From Kitasatospora aureofaciens (lineage in GTDB: Bacteria; Actinomycetota; Actinomycetes; Streptomycetales; Streptomycetaceae): a stretch of 64,000 nt of DNA. This document shows positions 20,754 to 28,600 of this stretch, piece after piece. Below the pieces are notes generated by a model. It had not been told where the DNA came from, ran no database searches, and was given only the letters and a program-made list of their open reading frames with translations. The number at the start of each line of letters is the position of its first letter. Position 1 is the stretch's first letter. The DNA is taken from assembly GCF_001188955.3 (NCBI RefSeq), contig NZ_JPRF03000032.1:1-64000 (forward strand). Direction: 5' to 3'. The translations under genes were made by a program, and so were the position numbers.

Positions 20754-20782
20754 TTGTGACCGGTTTTGATCGGGATTATCGT
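20754..20782 (+). promoter_or_regulatory. Candidate promoter of the DksA-like gene
   Basis: TTGTGA (20754-20759), a 17-nt spacer and TATCGT (20777-20782) about 60 nt before the ATG at 20844. The surrounding 40 nt are clearly A/T-richer than neighbouring coding DNA. Confidence 0.45.
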
Positions 20783-20843
20783 TCCGGCACTGGAGGCCGC
20801 CGGGAACCGGCGGCTCGATTCGTTCGTAGATGGGGTCGAAGCC

Positions 20844-21392
20844 ATGGCTGAGAAGGCAACCGGCGCGGGTACCGCCACCAAGCGGGCACGCAAGGCCGTG
20901 GCGGCCGATCCAGGGGAGGGGACCGTGACCACTACCGCACCTCAGAAGAGCAGCGCCGACACCGTCACCGTGACGCGCGGAGCCGAGTCGGTCGACCCGG
21001 CGACACTGCCCGTCCGGCCGGGTGAGGAGGCCTGGACCTCGGACGAGGTCCACGAGTTGCACGACGAGCTGATCAACGACCTGGAGCGGCTGCGCGGCGA
21101 GATCGACGCCGCCGACGCCGCGATCGCCGGCCTGATGCGCGACTCCAACGACGGAGCCGGTGACGACCAGGTGGACGCCGGTACGAAGAACATCTCGCGG
21201 GAGAGTGAGCTGGCGCTCGCCAACAACGCGCGGGACAGCCTCGCCCAGACGGAACGCGCCCTGGCGCGGCTGGAGGGTGTCGGCTTCGGCACCTGCGAGT
21301 CCTGCGGACAGGCCATCGGCAAGGCCCGGATGCAGGCCTTCCCGCGGGCCACGCTCTGCGTGCAGTGCAAGGCCAAGCAGGAACGCCGCTGA
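20844..21392 (+). CDS. DksA/TraR-family zinc-finger protein
   Basis: A 182-aa protein with a variable N-terminus, a helical hairpin containing the acidic run DAADAAIAG at its tip and a C-terminal four-cysteine zinc site (CESCG and CVQC). This is the layout of RNA polymerase secondary-channel regulators of the DksA/TraR family. The N-terminal 70 residues are Lys/Ala/Thr-rich and probably disordered. I use ATG 20844 (MAEKATGAG); the frame opens from 20766 but that stretch holds the promoter-like box. It lies upstream of lspA; whether it responds to ppGpp or redox is unknown. Confidence 0.87.
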   Translation: MAEKATGAGTATKRARKAVAADPGEGTVTTTAPQKSSADTVTVTRGAESVDPATLPVRPGEEAWTSDEVHELHDELINDLERLRGEIDAADAAIAGLMRDSNDGAGDDQVDAGTKNISRESELALANNARDSLAQTERALARLEGVGFGTCESCGQAIGKARMQAFPRATLCVQCKAKQERR

Positions 21393-21612
21393 ACCGGGGC
21401 ACCGAGCGGCCGACCGGCCGCGCCATCGGGGCGACGCGGGGGGTCGGGCTTGCCGTACGCTCGACCCCGTAACGTCGCCTGACTCGTCGGTACGGACGCG
21501 TTCAGGCCCTCACCGGCTCATATCGGCAGCGGAGCGGATCATCAGTACGCAAGGTTCCCCCCAGACCAGGGACGACGCCGTCCCGAACCCCGCCGATGGC
21601 GTGGAGGTGGCC

Positions 21613-22194
21613 GTGGCCGATTCCGTGGAGCCGACCGGGCCCGCGGAGGCGGACTCCGCGTCCGGCGCCGCCGCGGCGGACAAGCCCGCGGGCCGGCGCC
21701 GGGTCGGGGTGCTGCTGGTCGTCGCGGTGCTCGCCTTCCTGATCGACCTCGGCAGCAAGCTGCTGGTCGTCGCCAGGCTGGAGAACCATGCGGCGATCAA
21801 GGTGATCGGCGACGTCGTCACCCTCCAGGTGATCCGCAACTCCGGCGCCGCCTTCGGAATGGGGCAGGCCCTGACCGTCGTCTTCACGATGATCGCCTCG
21901 GCCGTCATCGTGGTGATCTGGCGGATCGCCCGCCGGCTGTACAGCCTCCCGTGGGCGATCGCGCTCGGGCTGCTGCTCGGCGGCGCCCTCGGCAACCTCA
22001 CCGACCGGCTGTTCCGTGCGCCGGGCGTCTTCCGCGGGCACGTCGTGGACTTCATCTCGGTCCAGCACTTCGCGGTGTTCAACCTCGCGGACTCGGCGAT
22101 CGTCTGCGGCGGCATCCTCGTCGTGCTGCTCTCCTTCCGGGGCAGCAACCCGGACGGGAGCGTGCACCAGCCGGCGGAGAAGGGCGAGAAGTAG
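21613..22194 (+). CDS. lspA: Lipoprotein signal peptidase II LspA
   Basis: Membrane aspartyl protease that cuts signal peptides from prolipoproteins after lipidation. Four hydrophobic segments are visible and the two catalytic aspartates sit in GNLTDRLFR and FNLADSAIVCGG. I favour GTG 21613 (VADSVEPTG), which has GGAGG 5 nt upstream, giving 193 aa; other in-frame GTGs (21601, 21607, 21625) and a longer open frame exist, so the start is uncertain. The N-terminal 35 residues are an Ala/Asp/Pro-rich cytoplasmic tail. Followed by the RluD-type gene 65 nt downstream. Confidence 0.92.
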   Translation: MADSVEPTGPAEADSASGAAAADKPAGRRRVGVLLVVAVLAFLIDLGSKLLVVARLENHAAIKVIGDVVTLQVIRNSGAAFGMGQALTVVFTMIASAVIVVIWRIARRLYSLPWAIALGLLLGGALGNLTDRLFRAPGVFRGHVVDFISVQHFAVFNLADSAIVCGGILVVLLSFRGSNPDGSVHQPAEKGEK

Positions 22195-22259
22195 GGCCCG
22201 ACCCCGGGCCGGGCGGCCGGCGGGCGGGGCGCGGTCGGGTTTCCGGCATACTCGTACGG

Positions 22260-23198
22260 GTGAGTACCGCAGCGCAGATCCGCAGCCTCCCCGTTCCCGA
22301 CGGTCTGGAGGGCGAGCGTCTCGACGCCGCCCTCGCCCGGATGTTCGGCTTCTCCCGGACCAAGGCCGCCGAGCTGGCCGCCGAGGGCAAGGTGACGCTC
22401 GACGGCGCCGTGGCCGGCAAGTCGGACCGGGTGACCGCCGGGTCCTGGCTGGAGGTCGAGATCCCCGCCCCCGCCGCCCCGGTGCGGATCGTGGCCGAGC
22501 CGGTCGACGGCATGCGGATCGTCCACGACGACGAGGACATCGTGCTGATCGACAAGCCGGTCGGCGTCGCGGCGCACCCGAGCCCCGGCTGGACCGGCCC
22601 GACCGTCATCGGCGGGCTCGCCGCGGCCGGCTACCGGATCTCGACCTCCGGTGCCGCCGAGCGGCAGGGCATCGTGCACCGGCTGGACGTCGGCACCTCG
22701 GGGCTGATGGTCGTCGCCAAGTCCGAGCGGGCCTACACCGACCTCAAGCGGCAGTTCCACGACCGGGTCACGGACAAGCGCTACCACACGCTGGTCCAGG
22801 GGCACCCGGACCCGCTGAGCGGCACGGTCGACGCGCCGATCGGCCGGCACCCCAGCTCGGACTGGAAGTGGGCGGTGACCCGCGAGGGCAAGCCGTCCGT
22901 CACCCACTACGACCTGATCGAGGCGTACCGGGCGGCCTCGCTCATGGCCATCAAGCTGGAGACCGGCCGCACCCACCAGATCCGCGTCCACATGTCCGCG
23001 CTGCGGCACCCCTGCGTGGGCGACCTGACGTACGGCGCCGACCCGACGCTGGCGAAGCGGCTCGGGCTGACCCGGCAGTGGCTGCACGCCGTGTCGCTCG
23101 GCTTCGAGCACCCGGCGGACGGGCAGTGGGTCGAGTTCAGCAGCGAGTACCCGGCCGACCTGCAGAAGGCGCTGGACGTCATCGCGTCGGAGAGCTGA
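22260..23198 (+). CDS. RluD/RluA-family 23S rRNA pseudouridine synthase
   Basis: Converts uridines to pseudouridine in large-subunit rRNA (family inference). The 312-aa product has an N-terminal S4 RNA-binding domain (RLDAALARMFGFSRTKAAELAAEG) and the catalytic domain with GIVHRLDVGTSGLMVVAK, whose Asp is the nucleophile. GTG 22260 lies 6-7 nt after a CATACT box, so it may be leaderless. In many actinomycetes this gene follows lspA, as here. The GNAT gene begins one base after its stop. Which uridines are modified cannot be read from sequence. Confidence 0.92.
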   Translation: MSTAAQIRSLPVPDGLEGERLDAALARMFGFSRTKAAELAAEGKVTLDGAVAGKSDRVTAGSWLEVEIPAPAAPVRIVAEPVDGMRIVHDDEDIVLIDKPVGVAAHPSPGWTGPTVIGGLAAAGYRISTSGAAERQGIVHRLDVGTSGLMVVAKSERAYTDLKRQFHDRVTDKRYHTLVQGHPDPLSGTVDAPIGRHPSSDWKWAVTREGKPSVTHYDLIEAYRAASLMAIKLETGRTHQIRVHMSALRHPCVGDLTYGADPTLAKRLGLTRQWLHAVSLGFEHPADGQWVEFSSEYPADLQKALDVIASES

Positions 23199-23199
23199 G

Positions 23200-23661
23200 A
23201 TGACGGTCTCCGTGCGGGTCGCCGAGGGGGAGGCCGACCTGGAGCAGGTGCGGGCGGTGCGGCGTGAGGTGTTCGTCGTCGAGCAGAACGTGCCGGAGGA
23301 ACTGGAGTACGACGAGTACGACGCCACCTCGGTGCACGTGCTGGCGGTGGGCGCGGACGGCGCCGCGCTGGGGACCGGGCGGCTGATCTTCGGCGAGGAG
23401 GCCCTGAAGCTGACCGGAGGCGTCGAGGGGCGGGTGCTGCTCGGGCGGCTCGCGGTCCTGGCGGCGGCCCGGGGGACGGGGCTCGGGGTCGAACTGGTCC
23501 GGGCGATCGAGGCGGCCGGGCGGGAGCGCGGCGGAGTCGAGGTCGAGCTGCACGCGCAGGTGCGGGCGCTCGGGTTCTACGAGCGGCTGGGGTACGTGGC
23601 GGAGGGGCCGGTGTACGACGACGCCGGGATTCCGCACCGGACGATGACGAGGGTTTTGTAG
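23200..23661 (+). CDS. GNAT-family N-acetyltransferase
   Basis: A 153-aa single GNAT domain. The acetyl-CoA pyrophosphate loop is readable as RLAVLAAARGTGLGVELV, preceded by beta strands around VLLGRLAV, and the C-terminal ARALGFYERLGYVAEGP-like segment is typical. The N-terminus resembles ElaA-like members (RREVFVVEQNVP). It starts one base after the pseudouridine synthase stop and probably shares its mRNA. Substrate unknown. Confidence 0.88.
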   Translation: MTVSVRVAEGEADLEQVRAVRREVFVVEQNVPEELEYDEYDATSVHVLAVGADGAALGTGRLIFGEEALKLTGGVEGRVLLGRLAVLAAARGTGLGVELVRAIEAAGRERGGVEVELHAQVRALGFYERLGYVAEGPVYDDAGIPHRTMTRVL

Positions 23662-23852
23662 CGGGTGGGCTCCGGCGCTCCGGCGCCTGCGGCCTCCCCC
23701 CGCTTCACACAGCGCCCCGCGCCCCTTCCGGGGCGCGGGGCGCTCGCGTCGTCGGACAGGTGGAAGATCCGCCGGAGGGCCTGGTCGACGATCCGGCCGA
23801 CCGCCCGGGTGGCGGCGACGGTGACGAGCAGGATGAGCGGCGGCCGGAGCAC
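23577..23852 (-). CDS. Possible small membrane protein, antisense to GNAT 3' end
   Basis: Minus-strand frame starting at GTG 23852, with AAGG about 6 nt upstream. The first ~36 codons end almost only in G or C and encode a hydrophobic N-terminus (LRPPLILLVTVAA) then a basic helix, unlike the plus-strand frames there. The second half runs through a perfect terminator-like hairpin (23711-23744) and into the GNAT gene, where coding signal is lost, so the true 3' end may be altered or the gene may be decayed. No family recognised. Confidence 0.3.
   Translation of the reverse strand: MLRPPLILLVTVAATRAVGRIVDQALRRIFHLSDDASAPRPGRGAGRCVKRGEAAGAGAPEPTRYKTLVIVRCGIPASSYTGPSATYPSRS
23711..23744 (+). terminator. 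Strong GC hairpin after GNAT gene
   Basis: A perfect 15-bp stem (23711-23725 with 23730-23744) and a TTCC loop, 50 nt after the GNAT stop. No T-run follows, which is usual for Streptomyces terminators; likely ends the lspA-side transcripts. Confidence 0.7.
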
Positions 23853-23955
23853 AGGGGCCTTCTCGGGGTGTCGTCCGGGCCGGGGGAGAGCCGGGTGAGC
23901 CGTGCGATACCGGGATTGAACGGGGCGAACCGGGCGGAAAGGGCCGATGGCTTTA

Positions 23956-23985
23956 TCGGACGCCTACCCGGACGACGGATACGAT
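23956..23985 (+). promoter_or_regulatory. Leaderless-type promoter of the hydrolase-ABC fusion
   Basis: TCGGAC (23956-23961), an 18-nt spacer and TACGAT (23980-23985), with the ATG 8 nt further on at 23994 and no ribosome-binding site between. This fixes the start well downstream of the open frame. Confidence 0.55.
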
Positions 23986-23993
23986 CAGCCCCC

Positions 23994-26813
23994 ATGGAGT
24001 TCGGTGGGGCATGGCGCCGGTGGCGCGGCCGGGGTACGTCGGTGCGGCGCAGGGTGCTGGCCGGGGCGGTGGCCCTGGTGGCGGTCGCCGGGGTCGGCAC
24101 GGCGACGGTGGCGTCCGGCAGTGAACAGGCGGTCCATCAGGAGGACCGGTTCCTCGGCATGCCGGAGACGCCCGGCAGCACCCAGCAGGTCCAGCTGGAC
24201 ACCTCCTTCTTCACCACCGGCACCAGCCCGCGACCGGCCGTCCTGCTCGCGCACGGCTTCGGCGGCTCCAAGGAGGGCGAGCGGGACCGCGCCGAGCAGC
24301 TGGCCCGGCAGGGCTACGCGGTGCTGACCTGGTCGGCGCGCGGCTTCGGACACTCCGGCGGGAAGATCGGCCTGAACGCGCCCGACCGCGAGGTCGAGGA
24401 CGTCAGGCACCTGGTGGACTGGCTGGCCCAGCGCCCCGAGGTGGAGCTCGACGGGCCCGGCGACCCGCGGGTCGGCATCACCGGGGCGTCGTACGGCGGG
24501 GCGATCTCGCTGCTGGCCTCGGCGTACGACCGCCGGATCGACGCGGTGGCCACCCAGATCACCTGGTGGAACCTGGCCGACGCGCTGTTCCCGCAGGGGG
24601 TGGACGGCTCGGGCGCGGCGGACGGCGTGTTCAAGAAGCTGTGGGCCGGGATCTTCTTCACCACCGGCTCGGCGGCCCCCGGTTCGGCGGGCGGTCTCGG
24701 GCCCTCGGGCGGTGCGCCGCGCAGCGGGGCGAACCCGGACGCCGGAAAGCCGGATCCGGCGGTGGCGGACGGGCAGGTCGGGTGCGGGCGGTTCCTGGAG
24801 TCGCTGTGCCAGATGTACGACCGGGTCGCGACCGCCGGCCACGCCGACCCGGAGGCCGTGGCACTGCTGGACAGGTCCAGCCCGTCCTCGGTGGCGGCGC
24901 AGCTCAAGGCGCCCACCCTGGTGGTGCAGGGGCAGCAGGACTCGCTGTTCCCGCTGGACCAGGGCGACCGGATCGCCCGGGCGGTGGCGGCCAACGGCGC
25001 GCCCGTCTCGGTGGACTGGTTCGCGGGCGGGCACGACGGCGGCACGGACACCAGCGCCCGGGTGGACGACCGGGTGACCGCCTGGTTCGACCACTACCTG
25101 AAGGGGCTCGGCAACGACACCGGCCCGGGCTTCCGGGTCACCCGGACCGGCGGCGTCGACTCGACCGGCTTCCAGGCCGTGCTGCGTGGCGCCGACGCCG
25201 ACCGCTACCCGGGGCTCGGCGGCACCGGAACGCGGTCCGTCGAGCTGGCGGGTGGGGAGAGGACCGTCGCCAACCCGCCCGGCGGGGCGCCGCCCGGGAT
25301 CTCGACGCTGCCGGGGATCGGCGCGCTGAGCCAGGCGGCCGCGCTCGGGGCCGGGCTGTCGCTGGACTTCCCCGGGCAGAACGCCGCCTTCGACTCGGCG
25401 CCGCTGGACACCTCGCTGCACCTGACCGGACAGCCGACCGTGCCGGTGCGGGTGAAGGCGGACCGGCCGGACGCGGTGCTGTTCGCGAAGGTGTACGACG
25501 TCGGCCCGGACGGCAAGGCGGTGCTGCCGGAGCAGCTCGCGGCTCCGCTGCGGGTGACGGGCGCGGACGAGGGGAAGACGGTGACGGTCCGGCTGCCCGC
25601 CGTGGACCACGACTTCCCGGCCGGGCACCGGCTGCGGCTGGTGCTGGCCTCCACCGACCTCGCGTACGCCTCGCCGAACGAGCCGGCCACCTACCGGGTG
25701 GCCGTGGCCGGGGCGCTCGCCGCGCCGACGGTGCGGGAGCTGGTCACGGAGGCGGCTCCGCTGCCCGCGCGGACCTGGATGCTGCCGGTGGCGGCCGTGG
25801 TGGTGGCCGCGGGGCTGGTGCTGGTGCCGTGGGCGCGGCGGCGGCGTTCGGTGGCCGGTACGTCCTCGGGCCCCGAGTTCGATCCGGAACTGGCCGGGGT
25901 GCCGCTGCGGATCAGCGGGCTGAGCAAGCGCTACAAGGGTTCCCAGGACCGTTACGCCGTAAGGGACTTGGGCTTCCGGGTGGAGCAGGGCCAGGTGCTC
26001 GGCCTGCTCGGGCCGAACGGCGCGGGCAAGACCACCACGCTGCGGATGCTGATGGGCCTGATCCGGCCGGACGCCGGGGAGATCCGGGTCTTCGGGCACC
26101 TGATCCGCCCCGGGGCGCCGGTGCTCTCGCGGGTCGGCGCCTTCGTGGAGGGCGCGGGCTTCCTGCCGCACCTCACCGGGCGGGCCAACCTGCGGCTGTA
26201 CTGGCAGGCCACCGGGCGCCCGGAGGCCGACGCGCGCTTCGACGAGGCGCTGGCCATCGCCGGGCTCGGCGAGGCGCTGGACCGCGCGGTGCGCACGTAC
26301 TCCCAGGGCATGCGGCAGCGGCTCGCCATCGCGCAGGCGATGCTCGGGATGCCGGACCTGCTGATCCTGGACGAGCCGACCAACGGACTGGACCCGCCGC
26401 AGATCCGCGAGATGCGCGAGGTGATGATCCGGTACGCGGCGGGCGGGCGGACCGTCATCGTCTCCAGCCACCTGCTGGCCGAGGTCGAGCAGAGCTGCAC
26501 CGACCTGGTGGTGATGGACCGCGGGCAGCTGGTGACGGCCGGGCCGGTCGGTGAGATCGTCGGCGCCGGTGAGCTGCTGATGATCGGGGTGGCCGCGTCC
26601 TACGCCCCGGAGTCGGTGGTCGAGAAGGTCGGCGCGCTGGCCGGGGTCGGCTCGGCGGAGGCCGTCGGGGGCGGGCTGCTGGTCCGGCTGGACGGGCTCG
26701 CGGCGAGCGAGCTGCTGGCGGAGCTGGTGCGGCTGGGGGTGCCGGTGGAGAGCGCCGGGCCGCAGCGGCGGTTGGAGGACGCGTTCCTGTCATTGATCGG
26801 AGGTGCGGCGTGA
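23994..26813 (+). CDS. Fusion of extracytoplasmic CocE/X-Pro-type hydrolase with ABC transporter ATPase
   Basis: A 939-aa protein joining two normally separate modules. Order: short basic N-tail, membrane segment (about 20-40), alpha/beta hydrolase with triad candidates Ser166 (GASYGG), Asp316 (QQDSLFP) and His347 (GGHDGG), a jelly-roll domain like the C-terminal part of X-prolyl dipeptidyl peptidases (about 460-580), a second membrane segment (about 590-618), then an ABC ATPase with Walker A GPNGAGKTTT (Lys679), signature SQGMRQRLA and LLILDEPTNGLD. Topology puts the hydrolase outside and the ATPase inside. The permease gene overlaps by 4 nt (GTGA). Substrate unknown; a peptide or ester exporter with surface processing is inference. 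Confidence 0.88.
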   Translation: MEFGGAWRRWRGRGTSVRRRVLAGAVALVAVAGVGTATVASGSEQAVHQEDRFLGMPETPGSTQQVQLDTSFFTTGTSPRPAVLLAHGFGGSKEGERDRAEQLARQGYAVLTWSARGFGHSGGKIGLNAPDREVEDVRHLVDWLAQRPEVELDGPGDPRVGITGASYGGAISLLASAYDRRIDAVATQITWWNLADALFPQGVDGSGAADGVFKKLWAGIFFTTGSAAPGSAGGLGPSGGAPRSGANPDAGKPDPAVADGQVGCGRFLESLCQMYDRVATAGHADPEAVALLDRSSPSSVAAQLKAPTLVVQGQQDSLFPLDQGDRIARAVAANGAPVSVDWFAGGHDGGTDTSARVDDRVTAWFDHYLKGLGNDTGPGFRVTRTGGVDSTGFQAVLRGADADRYPGLGGTGTRSVELAGGERTVANPPGGAPPGISTLPGIGALSQAAALGAGLSLDFPGQNAAFDSAPLDTSLHLTGQPTVPVRVKADRPDAVLFAKVYDVGPDGKAVLPEQLAAPLRVTGADEGKTVTVRLPAVDHDFPAGHRLRLVLASTDLAYASPNEPATYRVAVAGALAAPTVRELVTEAAPLPARTWMLPVAAVVVAAGLVLVPWARRRRSVAGTSSGPEFDPELAGVPLRISGLSKRYKGSQDRYAVRDLGFRVEQGQVLGLLGPNGAGKTTTLRMLMGLIRPDAGEIRVFGHLIRPGAPVLSRVGAFVEGAGFLPHLTGRANLRLYWQATGRPEADARFDEALAIAGLGEALDRAVRTYSQGMRQRLAIAQAMLGMPDLLILDEPTNGLDPPQIREMREVMIRYAAGGRTVIVSSHLLAEVEQSCTDLVVMDRGQLVTAGPVGEIVGAGELLMIGVAASYAPESVVEKVGALAGVGSAEAVGGGLLVRLDGLAASELLAELVRLGVPVESAGPQRRLEDAFLSLIGGAA

Positions 26814-27712
26814 GCGCTGGTGTTACTACGGATGGGGTCTCCTCGGACCACGCTGGGTCGGACCACGCCGGGGCGGACCATGCCGAGGGGTACCGTCCGG
26901 GCCGGACGCTGCCGCTGCGGGTGGAGGCGATGCGTCAGCTGCGCCGTCGCCGCACGCTGGTGATCGGCGGGGTACTGGCCGCGATGCCGTTCGTCATCCT
27001 GGCGGCGTTCCAGATCGGCGGCACCCCGGGGCGTCCGGACCGGACCACCTTCATCGACCTGGCCACCGCCTCCGGGGCCAACTTCGCGGTCACCATGCTG
27101 TTCGTGGGCACCGGTTTCATGCTGGTGATCCCGGTCGCGCTGTTCTGCGGGGACACGGTGGCCTCGGAGGCCAGCTGGTCCTCGCTGCGCTACCTGCTGG
27201 CCGCGCCGGTGCCGCGGGCGCGGCTGCTGGCCCGCAAGTTCGCGGTCGGGCTGGCGTTCTCGGCGGTGGCGATCGTCATGCTGCCCGCGATCGGGCTGGT
27301 GGTGGGGACGGTGGCGTACGGCTGGGGTGACCTGAAGCTGCCCGCCGGGGCCAGCCTGCCGGCCGGGGAGGCGCTGCCCCGGATCGCGATCGCGGTGGCG
27401 TTCGTGTTCCTGAGCGAGCTGGTGATCGCCGCGCTGGCGTTCTGGCTCTCGACGGCGACGGACGCGCCGCTCGGGGCGGTCGGCGGGGCGGTGTTCCTGT
27501 CGATCATCACCGGGGTGCTGGACGCGGTCACCGCACTGGGCGACCTGCGGGAGTGGCTTCCGGCGCACTGGCAGTACGCCTGGGCGGACGCCCTGCAGCC
27601 GCAGCTGGAGTGGGGCGGCATGCTGCAGGGGGTCTCGTTGTCGCTGTCGTACGCGGTGGTGCTGCTGGTGCTGGCGTTCCGCGGGTTCGCTCGCAAGGAC
27701 GTGGTGTCTTAG
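26810..27712 (+). CDS. ABC-2 type permease, partner of the hydrolase-ABC fusion
   Basis: A 300-aa membrane protein with about six hydrophobic segments and no ATPase, the usual partner of an ABC-2 exporter ATPase. The cytoplasmic N-terminus carries a short DHAG-type repeat (SDHAGSDHAGADHAEG). GGAGG precedes the GTG start, which overlaps the fusion stop (GTGA), so the two are made together and should form one complex: ATPase and surface hydrolase on one chain, channel on the other. The loop SWSSLRYLLAAPVPRARLLARK is typical of the ABC-2 family. Convergent with the TetR gene 21 nt downstream. Confidence 0.87.
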   Translation: MSAGVTTDGVSSDHAGSDHAGADHAEGYRPGRTLPLRVEAMRQLRRRRTLVIGGVLAAMPFVILAAFQIGGTPGRPDRTTFIDLATASGANFAVTMLFVGTGFMLVIPVALFCGDTVASEASWSSLRYLLAAPVPRARLLARKFAVGLAFSAVAIVMLPAIGLVVGTVAYGWGDLKLPAGASLPAGEALPRIAIAVAFVFLSELVIAALAFWLSTATDAPLGAVGGAVFLSIITGVLDAVTALGDLREWLPAHWQYAWADALQPQLEWGGMLQGVSLSLSYAVVLLVLAFRGFARKDVVS

Positions 27713-27733
27713 CGGGGCGCTCCGGTGGGCCCG

Positions 27734-28417
27734 TCAGGGGAGGGCGGGGGTCGGGGCCGGGTCGGCGGACAGGGCGGTGAAGAGCAGCCGCCACAGGGGC
27801 TCACCGCTGCGGGGGGCGAGGCTGTTGTCGGCGGGGCTGTTGGCGGCGACGGTGTTCGCGGCGCCGCCGCAGTCGGCGGTGCTGTTGTCCGGGGTGGTGT
27901 TGTCCGCGGTGCCTTCGGCCGTGGTCAGCAGCCCCCGGATCACGGTCAGCAGCAGTTCGGCGACCAGGGGCGGGCAGTGGTCGGGGAAGCCGCTGTCGCG
28001 CTGGGCGCGGCGGACCAGGTCGGTCAGGGCGTCGTGCATCTCGGCGAGGACGTCGCAGCGGGCGGGGGCGAGGTCGGGGTGGTCGACCGCGAGCCGGAGC
28101 GCGGCCCGTAGCCGCACGTCCGAGCGCAGCCGGTCCGTGAAGCCCACCACGACGCCTTGGAGCACCTCGGCGGCGTCGGCGCCCGGGATGTCGTACGCGG
28201 CGTGCAGGCTCGTCCAGGTGTGGCGGGACTCGTCGATCAGGGCCCGGGCCAGCGAGCGCTTCGAGGGGAAGTGGCCGTAGAGCGCGCCCTTGGTCATGCC
28301 GATGCGTTCGGCCACGGTGTTCAGCGTGGTGCTGGCGTAGCCCTGAACGGCGAACACCTCGGCCGCGGCCGTCAGGACCTTCTCCCGTGTGCGTCGTGCC
28401 CGCTCCTGCTTGGCCAT
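27734..28417 (-). CDS. TetR-family regulator resembling gamma-butyrolactone receptors
   Basis: A 227-aa regulator. The N-terminal MAKQERARRTREKVL and the helix-turn-helix VAERIGMTKGALYGHF closely resemble ArpA/ScbR-type gamma-butyrolactone receptors, as does DRLRSDVRLRAALRLAVD in the ligand domain; the Trp that contacts the ligand in those proteins is not evident at the equivalent place. An Asn/Thr/Ala-rich stretch (about 175-205) looks like a recent insertion. I use ATG 28417; an upstream frame (to 28540) runs through the operator-like dyads. Convergent with the fusion-permease operon and downstream of the MFS gene. Probably autoregulated. Confidence 0.85.
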   Translation of the reverse strand: MAKQERARRTREKVLTAAAEVFAVQGYASTTLNTVAERIGMTKGALYGHFPSKRSLARALIDESRHTWTSLHAAYDIPGADAAEVLQGVVVGFTDRLRSDVRLRAALRLAVDHPDLAPARCDVLAEMHDALTDLVRRAQRDSGFPDHCPPLVAELLLTVIRGLLTTAEGTADNTTPDNSTADCGGAANTVAANSPADNSLAPRSGEPLWRLLFTALSADPAPTPALP

Positions 28418-28449
28418 GGCCCTGCCCTCCGTCGTTGCCTGGAACCCAT

Positions 28450-28471
28450 ACATACCATCGGGATGGAATGT
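28450..28471. promoter_or_regulatory. Operator-like dyad upstream of the TetR gene
   Basis: A 22-bp dyad with 10-bp arms (ACATACCATC, GG centre, GATGGAATGT) and a single mismatch, 33 nt before the TetR start. It resembles the autoregulatory elements bound by gamma-butyrolactone receptors. Confidence 0.55.
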
Positions 28472-28536
28472 TGCTGCAAGGCCTTCCTTTGCAGTTTGAA
28501 TGTCCCTGCTGATGGTTCTGACATAGGGGGCAAAAA

Positions 28537-28554
28537 ACATACCTATAGGAATCT
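28537..28554. promoter_or_regulatory. Second, weaker operator-like dyad
   Basis: ACATACC, TATA centre, GGAATCT: same left arm as the dyad at 28450, five of seven arm positions complementary. The whole 28440-28560 stretch is clearly A/T-rich against its surroundings, as expected for a regulatory region. Confidence 0.4.
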
Positions 28555-28600
28555 TGCGAACAGGTGAGCGACGCGGCGGTCCGGGTCTGCGGGCGGCCCG

